From contig NZ_DS999213.1 of NCBI RefSeq assembly GCF_000156335.1, forward strand, positions 613,350-677,349: a DNA stretch of 64,000 bases, written 5' to 3'. The DNA is from Roseobacter sp. GAI101 (GTDB lineage: Bacteria > Pseudomonadota > Alphaproteobacteria > Rhodobacterales > Rhodobacteraceae). The notes below the pieces were generated by a model. The model did no database searches. It was not told the DNA's origin and worked only from the letters and a program-made list of their open reading frames with translations. The first letter of the stretch is position 1; the number at the start of each line of letters is the position of its first letter. This document shows positions 38,173-47,119 of the stretch, piece after piece. The position numbers were made by a program, and so were the translations under genes.

Positions 38173-39342
38173 TTACATTTTGCAATCTTGGTGAAAGCTG
38201 TCGGCGTAATCATCCGCGATGGTACGCACGAAGGATGTCTGGAACTTGCCGTCTTCCCGCTTGATCACGTTCAGCATGTGAAAGTCCTGAATGGGGTAAT
38301 GGTTGTTGTTGAACGAAAAATCCCCCCGCAGCGATGTGAAATCGGCCTCTTTCAGGGCAGCGCGCACGGCGTCCTTGTCGGTCAGGTCGCCGCCGGTCTT
38401 GGTGATGGCGCTGTCGATCAGGCTTGCCGCGTCATAGGACTGCATGGCGTAGGACCCGGGGATATAGCCGTATTTCTCTTCGAAGGCGGTCACAAAGGCA
38501 GTGTTGGCATCATTGACCAGATCAGGGGCCCACGATCCGGCAGCCAAAAGACCGACGGCTGCGTCCTTCTGCCCGGGCAAGGTGGTTTCATCCGTCGTGA
38601 ACACCGACATGAATTTCATGCTGTCCGAAAGGCCTGCATTGGCGAACTGGTTGACCAGCCGCACGCCCATGCCACCGGGCATGAAGGTAAAGACCGCATC
38701 GGCCCCTGATGTCGACATCCGGGCAAGTTCGGCCGAAAAATCCTGATGGCCGAGCGGGGTGAACACCTCGTCGGTCACGGTACCCTTGAAGGTCTGTTTG
38801 AACCCTTCGATGTTGTCGCGACCCGCCTGATAGTTGGGGACCATCGCAAAGATGCTGTCATAGCCTTCTTCGTTTGCAATCATGCCGCTGACTTCGGCGT
38901 TCTGGTTGTTCTGGTACGACGTGACAAAGAAGTAGGGGTTGCAGTTCTTTCCCGCAAATGTGGATGGTCCGGCGTTGGGGCTGATCAGAAACGTCTCTGA
39001 CTGGACGACGGGTTTGAAGATCGCTTGCAGCATGTTCGAAAACACCGTGCCGACGACAAAATCCACCGCATCGCGTTCCACCAGAGATGTCGCCTTGAGC
39101 AGCGCGACATCAGGCTTCAGCTCGTCATCCTCGATGATCAGTTCGATCTTATGGCCGCCCAGCATGCCGTCTTTCTGGTCCAGCGCCAGCTGAAAACCGT
39201 CGACGATCTGCTGACCCAACGCAGCAGGTGGACCTGACAGCGTCACGACCATCCCGATCTTGACATCCTCGGCCAAGGCCGCCGTTCCCATCGCCGCCCC
39301 AAGAGCAATCCCGGCTGCGATATGTTTCATGTTCTTCGTCAT
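38173..39342 (-). CDS. ABC transporter substrate-binding protein, LivK/periplasmic type I fold
   Basis: A 389-residue periplasmic protein with signal peptide MTKNMKHIAAGIALGAAMGT and cleavage near ALAED. Mature part: VKIGMVVTLSGPPAALGQQI, then DAVFTFMPGGMGVRLVNQ and MQSYDAASLIDSA. Relatives of this subtype (peripheral-binding-protein family 6) often bind aromatic acids or other non-amino-acid ligands; the ligand here is inferred to be the substrate of the monooxygenase cluster just upstream. Confidence 0.88.
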   Translation of the reverse strand: MTKNMKHIAAGIALGAAMGTAALAEDVKIGMVVTLSGPPAALGQQIVDGFQLALDQKDGMLGGHKIELIIEDDELKPDVALLKATSLVERDAVDFVVGTVFSNMLQAIFKPVVQSETFLISPNAGPSTFAGKNCNPYFFVTSYQNNQNAEVSGMIANEEGYDSIFAMVPNYQAGRDNIEGFKQTFKGTVTDEVFTPLGHQDFSAELARMSTSGADAVFTFMPGGMGVRLVNQFANAGLSDSMKFMSVFTTDETTLPGQKDAAVGLLAAGSWAPDLVNDANTAFVTAFEEKYGYIPGSYAMQSYDAASLIDSAITKTGGDLTDKDAVRAALKEADFTSLRGDFSFNNNHYPIQDFHMLNVIKREDGKFQTSFVRTIADDYADSFHQDCKM

Positions 39343-39383
39343 TTTATTTTCCCTTTTCGCCCTTTTTCGGGCCCCTGTTGTTG

Positions 39384-39419
39384 AATGCCCCCGACCGAGG
39401 TTGATCGGTCGGGGGCATT
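39384..39419. other. Perfect 14-bp inverted repeat between the monooxygenase and livK genes
   Basis: AATGCCCCCGACCG (39384-39397) pairs with CGGTCGGGGGCATT (39406-39419) around an eight-base loop. It begins six bases past the monooxygenase stop on the minus strand. No T run follows on either strand. It could stabilise or partly attenuate the message going into livK. Confidence 0.7.
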
Positions 39420-39424
39420 GGTTC

Positions 39425-40678
39425 CTATTGGTGATTTTGGTTGTTGGTTTCTCCTGTCACGCCAAATCCGGCCATAGTCGCATACCCTTTGACGATCGCG
39501 TTCCGCTCGGCATGGCTCAGGACATCGTCAATGTCGTCAAACCCCGCGGGGCTGCGTTTCTCGACTTCGTCGATCACGCGTTCGGGGCCGCCGATGCGGT
39601 TGGTGCGCACGACTTCGGCGGTTTTCGGCAAGCGATCCAACTCATAGCGATAGAGCGCCTCGCGGGGGTGTTCCGCGCGGGCCAGATGATCCGCCAGGCA
39701 GCGCGCATCAAGGATCGCCTGCGCGGCCCCGTTCGATCCGACTGGATACATCGGATGTGCCGCATCCCCCAACAGCGTCACGCGGCCATGGGTCCACCGT
39801 GGCAACGGATCACGATCCGCCATCGGATATTCAAAGATCGGCCCGCTGCCGCGCACCAACGCTTCAAGGTCGATCCCCGGCACGTGGAAGCGTTTGGCGT
39901 AGGGCAGCACCTTGGCCAGCGGGGCCATCTTGGACCAGCTTTCCGGCGGCGGCGGGGACACACTGCCATCGGCGACGCGGACGTTCACGACCCAGTTCAT
40001 CAACTGGCGGCCATCCTTTGCAGGTGCGATCGGATACAAGACCAGCTTGCCAGCCAGTCCGCCGGCAATCGCCATTGTCTCGCCGTCTTCCCAGACCGGC
40101 CATTCGGCGGCCCCGCGCCACATGACCACCCCTGCCCAGCTGGGCGGCCCTTCGTTCGGAAAGAACTGACGCCGGCCGACGCTGTGAATGCCATCGGCGC
40201 AGATCAGCACCTCACTGCGAAAACTGCGCGAGGAACAACCGTCATGGGCATCGGTGAAATGGGCCGTCACGCCCGCTTCGTCTTGAACAAACCCTTGCAG
40301 CCGCAAGCCGGTTTGCACGGCCTCTGGCCCCATGCGTTCAACCACCGCATCCAAGAGCAGCTTTTGCAAGCGCCCACGGTGGATGGAAAATTGCGGATGG
40401 GCGTGCCCGGCGTGCGTCCCGCGCAATTCCCGCCAGACTTCTTGTCCGGTGCGCGTCAGATAACGCAGTTCGCGGGTGCGCAACCCGACCGCATCAAGCT
40501 GGTCCAGCAGGCCGAGTTCGGCAAGTTCGGCGATGGAATGGGGCAGCGTGTTGATCCCGACACCCACTTCGCGCACCTGAGGGGCCTGTTCGATCACCAG
40601 CGCCTTGATGCCGCGACTGTGCAGCATCAAGGCCGCCGTCAGACCTCCTATGCCTGCCCCCGCGATCAAGACGGTCAT
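39425..40678 (-). CDS. FAD-dependent monooxygenase (aromatic hydroxylase type)
   Basis: A 417-residue group A flavoprotein monooxygenase. The dinucleotide motif GAGIGGLTAAL is at 7-17, the NAD(P)H/FAD DG motif CADGIHSVGR at 160-169, and the FAD-ribityl GDAAHPMYPVGSNGAAQAI at 304-322. Members hydroxylate phenolic or N-heteroaromatic acids with NAD(P)H and O2; similarity of layout to PhzS, salicylate and 6-hydroxynicotinate hydroxylases does not fix the substrate. It overlaps the cupin gene upstream by four bases and is followed by the LIV importer. Confidence 0.9.
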   Translation of the reverse strand: MTVLIAGAGIGGLTAALMLHSRGIKALVIEQAPQVREVGVGINTLPHSIAELAELGLLDQLDAVGLRTRELRYLTRTGQEVWRELRGTHAGHAHPQFSIHRGRLQKLLLDAVVERMGPEAVQTGLRLQGFVQDEAGVTAHFTDAHDGCSSRSFRSEVLICADGIHSVGRRQFFPNEGPPSWAGVVMWRGAAEWPVWEDGETMAIAGGLAGKLVLYPIAPAKDGRQLMNWVVNVRVADGSVSPPPPESWSKMAPLAKVLPYAKRFHVPGIDLEALVRGSGPIFEYPMADRDPLPRWTHGRVTLLGDAAHPMYPVGSNGAAQAILDARCLADHLARAEHPREALYRYELDRLPKTAEVVRTNRIGGPERVIDEVEKRSPAGFDDIDDVLSHAERNAIVKGYATMAGFGVTGETNNQNHQ

Positions 40679-41154
40679 ACGGGGGCCCCGTCCGCGTCAG
40701 CCGCATCGGGGGGCGGCAGGAAATCGATCGCATGGGCGGCAGAGACCGCGACGACCTCGGCAGGGTCTGCGGTCGGTCCCAGATTATGCAACGCCCAGAA
40801 AAGATCATAGAGCCGCAGCGATGGCGTAACCCAGAACAGCGTCTTTATCGTCCGGTCGGATTTGTTAAAGATTCCATGCGGGATGCCACGCGGCAGCTTG
40901 ACCAGATCGCCAGGCTCGCCCTGCAGCTCCTTGCCATCCAGCAGAAAGTCGAATTTGCCCTCAAGGATATACAGGAATTCATCTTGTTCCGGATGGATAT
41001 GTGGCGGCACGAATGTTCCGGGGGGCAAGGTTGCATGCCATGACATACAATCCTCTGTCAGTTGTTTGGGCACATAGGTCTGCCCCAGAATGTTCCAGCG
41101 GATTGCGTCCAGGCTGTCCTGCGACCGGACGATGCCGGGTTCCATGTTCATCAT
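40675..41154 (-). CDS. Cupin domain-containing protein A
   Basis: A 159-residue single-cupin protein. Metal ligands of the cupin motifs are in place: H52 and H54 with E59 (PHIHPEQDEFLYILEG) and H93 (PRGIPHG). It starts within the stop of the alpha/beta hydrolase gene (ATGA), after GGGAGACGACAC, with ATGs at codons 1, 2 and 4. It resembles cupin B at 42004-42444 throughout, including a shared C-terminal FLPPPD. Likely a metal-dependent dioxygenase, isomerase or decarboxylase; which one is unknown. Confidence 0.85.
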   Translation of the reverse strand: MMNMEPGIVRSQDSLDAIRWNILGQTYVPKQLTEDCMSWHATLPPGTFVPPHIHPEQDEFLYILEGKFDFLLDGKELQGEPGDLVKLPRGIPHGIFNKSDRTIKTLFWVTPSLRLYDLFWALHNLGPTADPAEVVAVSAAHAIDFLPPPDAADADGAPV

Positions 41155-42014
41155 GTGTCGTCTCCCTTGTCAGCAAGGCCAAGAAGGGCCTGCGTAATGT
41201 CCCCCAGCGGGTCCTTGAGCCCCTCCAGAATGGTGAAATGGTCGTGGTTGCCGTCGATATGACAGCGTGTCGGGGTCTCGAGCCCTTCCCACATCAGCGC
41301 CATGAGCCGTGACTGGCGGATGAATTCCGGGCGCTCACCTCCGCCAACCCAGCAGGTCAGCGGCATTGCCCCTGCCGGGCTGTGCAAGGCCGCGCTTTCG
41401 GACTGTGCTTCGGCCGCATCAAGGTGCAGCGTTTTGTTCAGCGCTGTGTGTCGCAGCGGCCGCAGATCATGCAAACCGCTGATGGACAGGCATCCGGCAA
41501 TACGTCCCGTCACTGCCTGTGACAGAGGGCTGTCATCACACAGCATGCGGGTGACCAGATGCCCGCCGGCAGAATGACCGGCCAGCACGATCGGACCTTC
41601 GACCCGGGACGCAGCCACCGTGATGGCTTGCCCGATCTCTGCCGTGATTGCGCTAATCCTTGCCGCCGGCACCAGCGTATAGCTAGGAATGCACACGGCC
41701 CAGCCGTTCGCACGGGCCCCTTCGGCCAGATCGGTCCAATAGGACTTATCCAACCGCATCCAGAAACCACCATGCACAAACACGGCAAGGCCACGCACCG
41801 GTCCGTCAGGCCAGACGATATCCAGCTTTTGCCGGGCCCCATCGCCATATGCAATGTCACAGTCCACTTGTCCCGACTGCAATGCCTCACGGTAGGCTGC
41901 CGCGCGTTCCAGCCAGAACGCCGGCAAGCTGCCCGACCCCTCGACATGCCCCATGTTGTCAAAGGCATCGTCCCAATCAATCTTTTGCATGCTCAAATTC
42001 GTCTCACGCGGCAT
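41151..42014 (-). CDS. Alpha/beta hydrolase (HGG-type, arylformamidase-like)
   Basis: A 287-residue hydrolase, or 279 if it starts at ATG 41990. The oxyanion motif is VHGGFW (80-85), the nucleophile S148 is in GHSAGG, and a C-terminal HIDGNHDHFTILEG supplies the histidine. The HGGxW and AGHSAGGHL arrangement is that of bacterial kynurenine formamidases and small carboxylesterases. In this locus it may open an amide, ester or lactone made by the monooxygenase. It overlaps both cupin genes at its ends. Confidence 0.87.
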   Translation of the reverse strand: MPRETNLSMQKIDWDDAFDNMGHVEGSGSLPAFWLERAAAYREALQSGQVDCDIAYGDGARQKLDIVWPDGPVRGLAVFVHGGFWMRLDKSYWTDLAEGARANGWAVCIPSYTLVPAARISAITAEIGQAITVAASRVEGPIVLAGHSAGGHLVTRMLCDDSPLSQAVTGRIAGCLSISGLHDLRPLRHTALNKTLHLDAAEAQSESAALHSPAGAMPLTCWVGGGERPEFIRQSRLMALMWEGLETPTRCHIDGNHDHFTILEGLKDPLGDITQALLGLADKGDDT

Positions 42015-42444
42015 CCGGAGGCGGCAAGAAGTCGACCTCGTGGAGCGCCGAGATCCGCGTCAGTTCTGCCGGATCCGTGACGCCGTCAAGCTGTGTGAAC
42101 AGATCGTAGAGCCTGCGCGACGGGGCCACGCCGAAGATGCAGGTCACCGTTTTGCCGGAGCGGTTGAAAATGCCATGTGCCTCGCCGCGTGGCATTCTGA
42201 TCGTGTCGCCCGCGGATGCCTTGTGAACGTCCTGCATGAATTCAACCTCGAGAGATCCTTCAATGACATATATCCACTCATCCTGATGGGGGTGAATATG
42301 CGGGGGTACAAAAGTGTCCGCCGGAAGCGTTGCGTGCCAGACAAATGCCTCATCCGTGTGCAGTTTCGGCACGTAGGTGTGCCCGACAACGTTCCAGCTG
42401 TGACCGTTCAGACCATCGCTGGCCTTTGTGACGCCTTTGTCCAT
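42004..42444 (-). CDS. Cupin domain-containing protein B
   Basis: A 146-residue single-cupin protein. ATG 42444 has GGGAGATTCACCG before it; the longer open frame to 42747 runs through the promoter region and is not used. Ligands H49, H51, E56 and H90 are in PPHIHPHQDEWIYVIEG and PRGEAHG. About half of its residues match cupin A by eye, so it is a duplicate with a diverged pocket. It is the first gene of the catabolic operon and is divergent from the AraC regulator at 42598. Confidence 0.86.
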   Translation of the reverse strand: MDKGVTKASDGLNGHSWNVVGHTYVPKLHTDEAFVWHATLPADTFVPPHIHPHQDEWIYVIEGSLEVEFMQDVHKASAGDTIRMPRGEAHGIFNRSGKTVTCIFGVAPSRRLYDLFTQLDGVTDPAELTRISALHEVDFLPPPDAA

Positions 42445-42597
42445 CGGTGAATCTCCCTTGATTAATTGATGAACCGACACTGCACCGAAGCCGCAAAACT
42501 GTTTATCCAGAAAACGAACGCATGTTGCCGCTAGGTATTTTAAGTTTGAAGTATCTTTGTTTTTGATTAATCTTTGATCAAGGAGTTCGTGCCGATT

Positions 42598-43599
42598 ATG
42601 ATGCCACCGCTGCAACAGACCTATTTTTCGCACCATCCCGTGCTGCGCACCTGTGATCTGGATGAGGCCCGTGCCCGCGTGGCGCAGCAGTTTTGTGACC
42701 ACCGCCTTGAGCTTGGCAGCCGGAACAAACCGCTGTCCGTGTCGCATAACGCAGTGCGGGGGCGCAATTTGTCGGTGAACTATCTGTCATACGGTGCGGA
42801 AGTCAGCGTTGACCCGGGGCAGTTCAATTCCTTTTACATGTTTCAAATGCCGCTGTCGGGCAAAGCTCACGTCAAACACCGCGGCAGCGAGATGACGGCA
42901 GATGCCGACACCGGAACGCTGTTGAATCCCGACCGTACCGCGCGGCTGCGCTGGGGGGCAGATTGCCGGAAACTGCTGTTTCAGATCGACCGCACCCATC
43001 TGGAAAACGTGGCGCAATCCTTGACGGGAACGCCGCTGCCGGGGCCGGTGCGCTTTGACATGCGGGTTGATTTTACGTCTACGAACGGTCGGAAATTGCA
43101 GCGGGCATTTGCGGCCTGCGCGATGGCAATTGAACGTGGTTCCCTGTTTCAGCCGCAGTATTCGGCGACCGAGCTGCGCATTGAAACTGATCTGGTGGTC
43201 GCGCTGCTTACGCTTCAGAACAGCAATGTGTCACACATCATATCCCGCGCCGAAGGGGGGGCAGCCCCCCGCGACATGCGCCGCGCGCTGGATTATATGC
43301 ACGCCAACCTGAGCGAGCCGATCACAATTCTTGATATCGCCAAGGCTGCCGAGATGAACGTCCGCACGCTGCAAAAGGCATTCCAGCGCAGTTTTGCAAA
43401 GACCCCGATGCAAGTCTTGCGCGATGCCCGGCTCGACGCGGCGCATTACCTGCTTTCCGACCGCAACGATGCGCCCAACGTATCCGAAACGGCGTACTCC
43501 TGCGGTTTCTCGCATTTGGGCCGCTTTTCTTCCTATTACCGTAGCCGTTTCGGCCATTCCCCCCGAGACGTGAGGGCGCAGTCGCTCAACAGCAGCTGA
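42598..43599 (+). CDS. AraC-family transcriptional regulator (XylS/FeaR-like)
   Basis: A 333-residue regulator; ATG 42598 lies 12 bases after AAGGAG. A TTG at 42574 is in frame but overlaps that site. The N-terminal half (about 25-190) is a cupin-type ligand domain with SYGAEVSVDPGQFNSFYMFQ; the C-terminal HTH pair begins near 225 (ITILDIAKAAEMNVRTLQKA) and includes AYSCGFSHLGRFSSYYR. The FeaR/XylS group activates aromatic degradation. Divergence from the cupin-hydrolase-monooxygenase operon across a 153-base gap suggests it controls that operon. Confidence 0.9.
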   Translation: MMPPLQQTYFSHHPVLRTCDLDEARARVAQQFCDHRLELGSRNKPLSVSHNAVRGRNLSVNYLSYGAEVSVDPGQFNSFYMFQMPLSGKAHVKHRGSEMTADADTGTLLNPDRTARLRWGADCRKLLFQIDRTHLENVAQSLTGTPLPGPVRFDMRVDFTSTNGRKLQRAFAACAMAIERGSLFQPQYSATELRIETDLVVALLTLQNSNVSHIISRAEGGAAPRDMRRALDYMHANLSEPITILDIAKAAEMNVRTLQKAFQRSFAKTPMQVLRDARLDAAHYLLSDRNDAPNVSETAYSCGFSHLGRFSSYYRSRFGHSPRDVRAQSLNSS

Positions 43600-43815
43600 G
43601 CTTCATCAATCCATTTCGAAAGTTCGTTGGCCGAAGTCAAAGCCCCGTCGCGCCTTCAATCCTGGAAATGCGCTTCGCGACAGGGTTCGTCGGGGGTCTG
43701 TGATTGCGTGTCAGGTGCCGCCCCTGCCGGTCCGATTATGATATGATGGCTTCTCACTTTTATCTCTCGCACGCGCCCTACGCTCATAATGGTGAGCGGC
43801 CCTCAACTAAAACAA

Positions 43816-44892
43816 TCAATCCGGCGTCATTCTGTAGACTGAACCATTGCCCACAGAGATGAACCAGATCGCGCCATCCGGTGCCTCGACGATATCGCGC
43901 ACGCGCAGGGTTTCTTTTGTCTTGATCTGTTCGACCTCGCGCAGGGGGGATCCTTCAAGCCGCGAGATATAGTCAAACTTCAGCGACCCTACGAACATAT
44001 CGCCCTGCCACTCGGGGAAGGTCGTGCCCGAATGAACCAGCAGTCCCGACGGCGCAATGGAAGGATCCCAATAGGTGGCGGGTTGTTCCATCCCGGGTTT
44101 GGACGTGCCCTCCCCGATCTTGCGGCCCGAATAATGCCGCCCGTAAGAGATCACCGGCCAGCCGAAATTCGCGCCCTTCTTGATCTGGTTCACTTCGTCC
44201 CCGCCGCGCGCGCCGTGTTCGGACACCCACAGATTGCCCTCCAGATCCAGTCCCGCCCCTTGCGGATTGCGATGGCCATAGGACCAGATTTCGGGCAAGG
44301 CACCCGTCTGGCCGACAAAGGGATTGTCCGCTGGCACAGTTCCGTCGCGATTGACGCGGATGACGGAGCCGTTGTGCAGGCTCAGATCCTGGGCTGTCAC
44401 GTCATCGCCGCGGTCACCGATGGTCAGAAACAAGGTGCCGTCGGTCCCTTCAACCACGCGGCTGCCGAAATGTCTGCCGACGCCCGATCCTTGCGACATA
44501 ACGAACAGATCGCGCAAATTCTCGAGCCTCTGCCCGTCTGCCGACAGTTCTGCGGCGGCCAGCGCGGTGCCGGACCCGCCGGATAGCGCCTTGGCATAGC
44601 TGAAAAACAACGTTCTGCTGGTGGCAAAATCACGCGCCGGGGTGATGTCCAGCAAACCGCCCTGCCCATTCTGAACAACCTGTGGCGTGCCGGACACCAT
44701 ATTGGCAGCACCATCCGCAAAGCGCAAAAGCTGCCCGTCGATTTCCGTGACCAGCACGGCCCCGTCTGGCAGGACGGCCAGCGCCCATGGCGTGTCCAAC
44801 CCCGATATGCGCTGTTCGAACTTGATGTCCTGCGCCGCCGCCTGAAGCCCCGAAAAACCCAGGACCAATGCCAGAATGCCTGTCTTGAACAT
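43816..44892 (-). CDS. PQQ-dependent aldose sugar dehydrogenase-like protein
   Basis: A 358-residue exported beta-propeller. ATG 44892 follows TAGGGAGGTTTGGC and starts a signal peptide MFKTGILALVLGFSGLQAAA cleaved before QD. The soluble glucose dehydrogenase (GSDH) pattern is seen: GLDTPWALAVLPDGAVLVTE, DRGDD, SYGHRNPQG, WVSEHGARGGDEVN and FGWPVISYG. The family oxidises aldoses in the periplasm with PQQ. No PQQ synthesis genes are in the window. It is divergent from a LIV binding protein gene, 158 bases apart. Confidence 0.9.
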   Translation of the reverse strand: MFKTGILALVLGFSGLQAAAQDIKFEQRISGLDTPWALAVLPDGAVLVTEIDGQLLRFADGAANMVSGTPQVVQNGQGGLLDITPARDFATSRTLFFSYAKALSGGSGTALAAAELSADGQRLENLRDLFVMSQGSGVGRHFGSRVVEGTDGTLFLTIGDRGDDVTAQDLSLHNGSVIRVNRDGTVPADNPFVGQTGALPEIWSYGHRNPQGAGLDLEGNLWVSEHGARGGDEVNQIKKGANFGWPVISYGRHYSGRKIGEGTSKPGMEQPATYWDPSIAPSGLLVHSGTTFPEWQGDMFVGSLKFDYISRLEGSPLREVEQIKTKETLRVRDIVEAPDGAIWFISVGNGSVYRMTPD

Positions 44893-45050
44893 GCCAAACC
44901 TCCCTAAACCGGTCTCTTTTAGCAAATAGACCTGAAAATCCTGCAATCCAGCCCCGTTGGGGTATCATGCCCTTAGGTTTCGTCTTTTCTTTTCCGAGGG
45001 CCACGCTTAACCTCCCCTTTGAACATAAAGTTCCAACACGGGAGACGACC

Positions 45051-46244
45051 ATGAAAAAGATGCTTATGGCCACAACGGCTGCGGCACTGCTTGCGACGAA
45101 CGCTTTTGCGGACGCGCATTCCAAAGAAGTTAAACTGGGTATTGTATTCGGCTTTACCGGTCCGATTGAATCGCTGACCGGTCCAATGGCATCCGGCGCA
45201 GAAATGGCAATGAAAGAAGTCACAGACAGCGGCAAGCTGATGGGCGGCGCGAAAGTGACTGCGCTGCGTGCGGATTCGGGCTGTATCGATAATGCGCTGG
45301 CAGTTGCCGGTGCAGAACGTCTGGTTGCCGAAGGCATCAATGGTCTGATCGGTGCGGATTGTTCCGGCGTGACTGGTGCGGTGTTGCAGAACGTTGCGAT
45401 TCCGAACGGCATCGCGATGATTTCGCCATCGGCCACATCGCCCGGTCTGTCCACAATGGACGACAACGGGTTGTTCTTCCGCACGTCCCCATCGGATGCG
45501 CGTGAAGGTGAAGTCATGGCAGAAATCCTGCAAGAGCGTGGCGTGAAATCCATCGCGCTGACCTACACCAACAACGACTACGGCAAGGGTCTTGCCGATG
45601 CGATCCAGACCTCGTTCGAGTCAATCGGCGGTGAAGTCACCATCGTTGCAGCGCACGAAGATGGCAAAGCCGATTACTCTGCTGAAGTTGGCGCGCTGGC
45701 CTCTGCCGGTGGCGAGATTCTGGTCGTCGCGGGTTACCTTGACCAAGGCGGTCCGGGCATCATCAACGCAGCACTGGACACAGGTGCATTCGACACATTC
45801 GGCCTGCCCGGCGGGATGATCGGTGACACATTGCCCGGTCGGATCGGTGATGACCTGAACGGTTCCTACGGTCAAATCGCCGGTTCCGAAGGTCAGGGCA
45901 TCGAAGTCTTCACCAAGATGGCAGAAGACGGCGGCTTTAACGGCACATCGCCTTACACACCTGAATCCTATGACGCGGCAGCCCTGTTCCTGCTCGCGAT
46001 GCAGGCGGCAAACTCCACCGATCCAGCCGAATACGGTCCCAAGATCCTTGACGTGGCCAACGCACCCGGCGAGAAAATCTATCCCGGTGAGCTAGCAAAG
46101 GCGCTTGAGTTGATCGCGGCCGGCACGGACGTTGACTATGTCGGCGCATCCGCGGTCGAGCTGATCGGACCCGGTGAATCCGCAGGTACCTACCGCATGA
46201 TCGAAGTCAAAGACGGCAAGATCGAAACCATCGGTTTCAAGTAA
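45051..46244 (+). CDS. ABC transporter substrate-binding protein (LivJ-like), second LIV system
   Basis: A 397-residue periplasmic binding protein. ATG 45051 follows CACGGGAGACGACC; the frame is open 28 codons upstream but without a site. Signal peptide MKKMLMATTAAALLATNAFA is followed by DAHSKE. The mature protein has LGIVFGFTGPIESLTGP and SATSPGLSTMDDNGLFFRTS and ends with MIEVKDGKIETIGFK. The sequence is clearly different from the binding protein at 38173, so the two systems should have different ligands. Amino acids are a fair guess here. Confidence 0.9.
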   Translation: MKKMLMATTAAALLATNAFADAHSKEVKLGIVFGFTGPIESLTGPMASGAEMAMKEVTDSGKLMGGAKVTALRADSGCIDNALAVAGAERLVAEGINGLIGADCSGVTGAVLQNVAIPNGIAMISPSATSPGLSTMDDNGLFFRTSPSDAREGEVMAEILQERGVKSIALTYTNNDYGKGLADAIQTSFESIGGEVTIVAAHEDGKADYSAEVGALASAGGEILVVAGYLDQGGPGIINAALDTGAFDTFGLPGGMIGDTLPGRIGDDLNGSYGQIAGSEGQGIEVFTKMAEDGGFNGTSPYTPESYDAAALFLLAMQAANSTDPAEYGPKILDVANAPGEKIYPGELAKALELIAAGTDVDYVGASAVELIGPGESAGTYRMIEVKDGKIETIGFK

Positions 46245-46339
46245 GCCTCTCGACTTGGAAATCACGGCAGTCCGGGCGACCGGGCTGCTGTTTTCAAACG
46301 ATAACCGCGCATTTACGACGCGGACACAGGGATAGTCAT

Positions 46340-47119
46340 ATGATCGTCGTTGACGATGTACACAAACACTTCGGTGGCTTTCATGCTGTCGACGGGGCCA
46401 GCCTGACCATTGGCAAAGGCACAATCACCGGATTGATCGGCCCCAATGGTGCCGGAAAAACCACTCTTTTCAATGTGATCGCGGGCGTTCTTCAACCGAC
46501 GTCTGGCCGTGTGACGATGGATGGTGAAGACATCACCGGTCTGCCGCCCCACGAATTATTCCACAAGGGGCTGCTGCGCACCTTCCAGATTGCGCATGAG
46601 TTTTCGTCGATGACCTGCCGCGAGAACCTGATGATGGTGCCGGGCGATCAGGCCGGCGAAACGCTATGGAACACATGGTTCGGCCGCAAACGCATCGCCG
46701 ATCAGGAACGCGCCCTGCGCGCCAAGGCCGACGAAGTGCTGGAATTCCTGACGGTTGAACATCTGGCGGACCAAAAGGCGGGCCAAATCTCGGGCGGTCA
46801 GAAAAAGCTGCTTGAGCTGGGCCGCACCATGATGGTTGACGCCAAGATCGTGTTTCTGGACGAAGTCGGCGCAGGTGTGAACCGCACGCTGCTGAATACC
46901 ATCGGCGACGCGATCATCCGTCTGAACCAGGAACGCGGCTATACGTTTGTCGTGATCGAACATGACATGGATTTCATCGGCCGCCTGTGTGATCCGGTGA
47001 TCTGCATGGCCGAAGGCAAGGTGCTGGCCCAAGGCACCCTGCCCGAGATCAAGGCCAACGAGCAGGTGATCGAGGCCTATCTGGGTACGGGCCTGAAGAA
47101 CAAGACCGCAACCGCATGA
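46340..47119 (+). CDS. livG: LIV-type ABC transporter ATP-binding protein LivG, second system
   Basis: A 259-residue ATPase starting after GGGATAGTCAT. Walker A GPNGAGKTT, signature ISGGQKKLLELGRTMMVD, and the Walker B region IVFLDEVGAGVN, where an E-V replaces the common E-P after the aspartate. It overlaps the next gene, a small exported protein, by four bases. It forms the ATPase pair with the LivF at 47694. Confidence 0.92.
   Translation: MIVVDDVHKHFGGFHAVDGASLTIGKGTITGLIGPNGAGKTTLFNVIAGVLQPTSGRVTMDGEDITGLPPHELFHKGLLRTFQIAHEFSSMTCRENLMMVPGDQAGETLWNTWFGRKRIADQERALRAKADEVLEFLTVEHLADQKAGQISGGQKKLLELGRTMMVDAKIVFLDEVGAGVNRTLLNTIGDAIIRLNQERGYTFVVIEHDMDFIGRLCDPVICMAEGKVLAQGTLPEIKANEQVIEAYLGTGLKNKTATA

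Noticed and set aside
42445-42747. Longer 247-residue version of cupin B
   Set aside because: The added 101 residues come from the divergent promoter region and the AraC gene; the site before ATG 42444 is clear.
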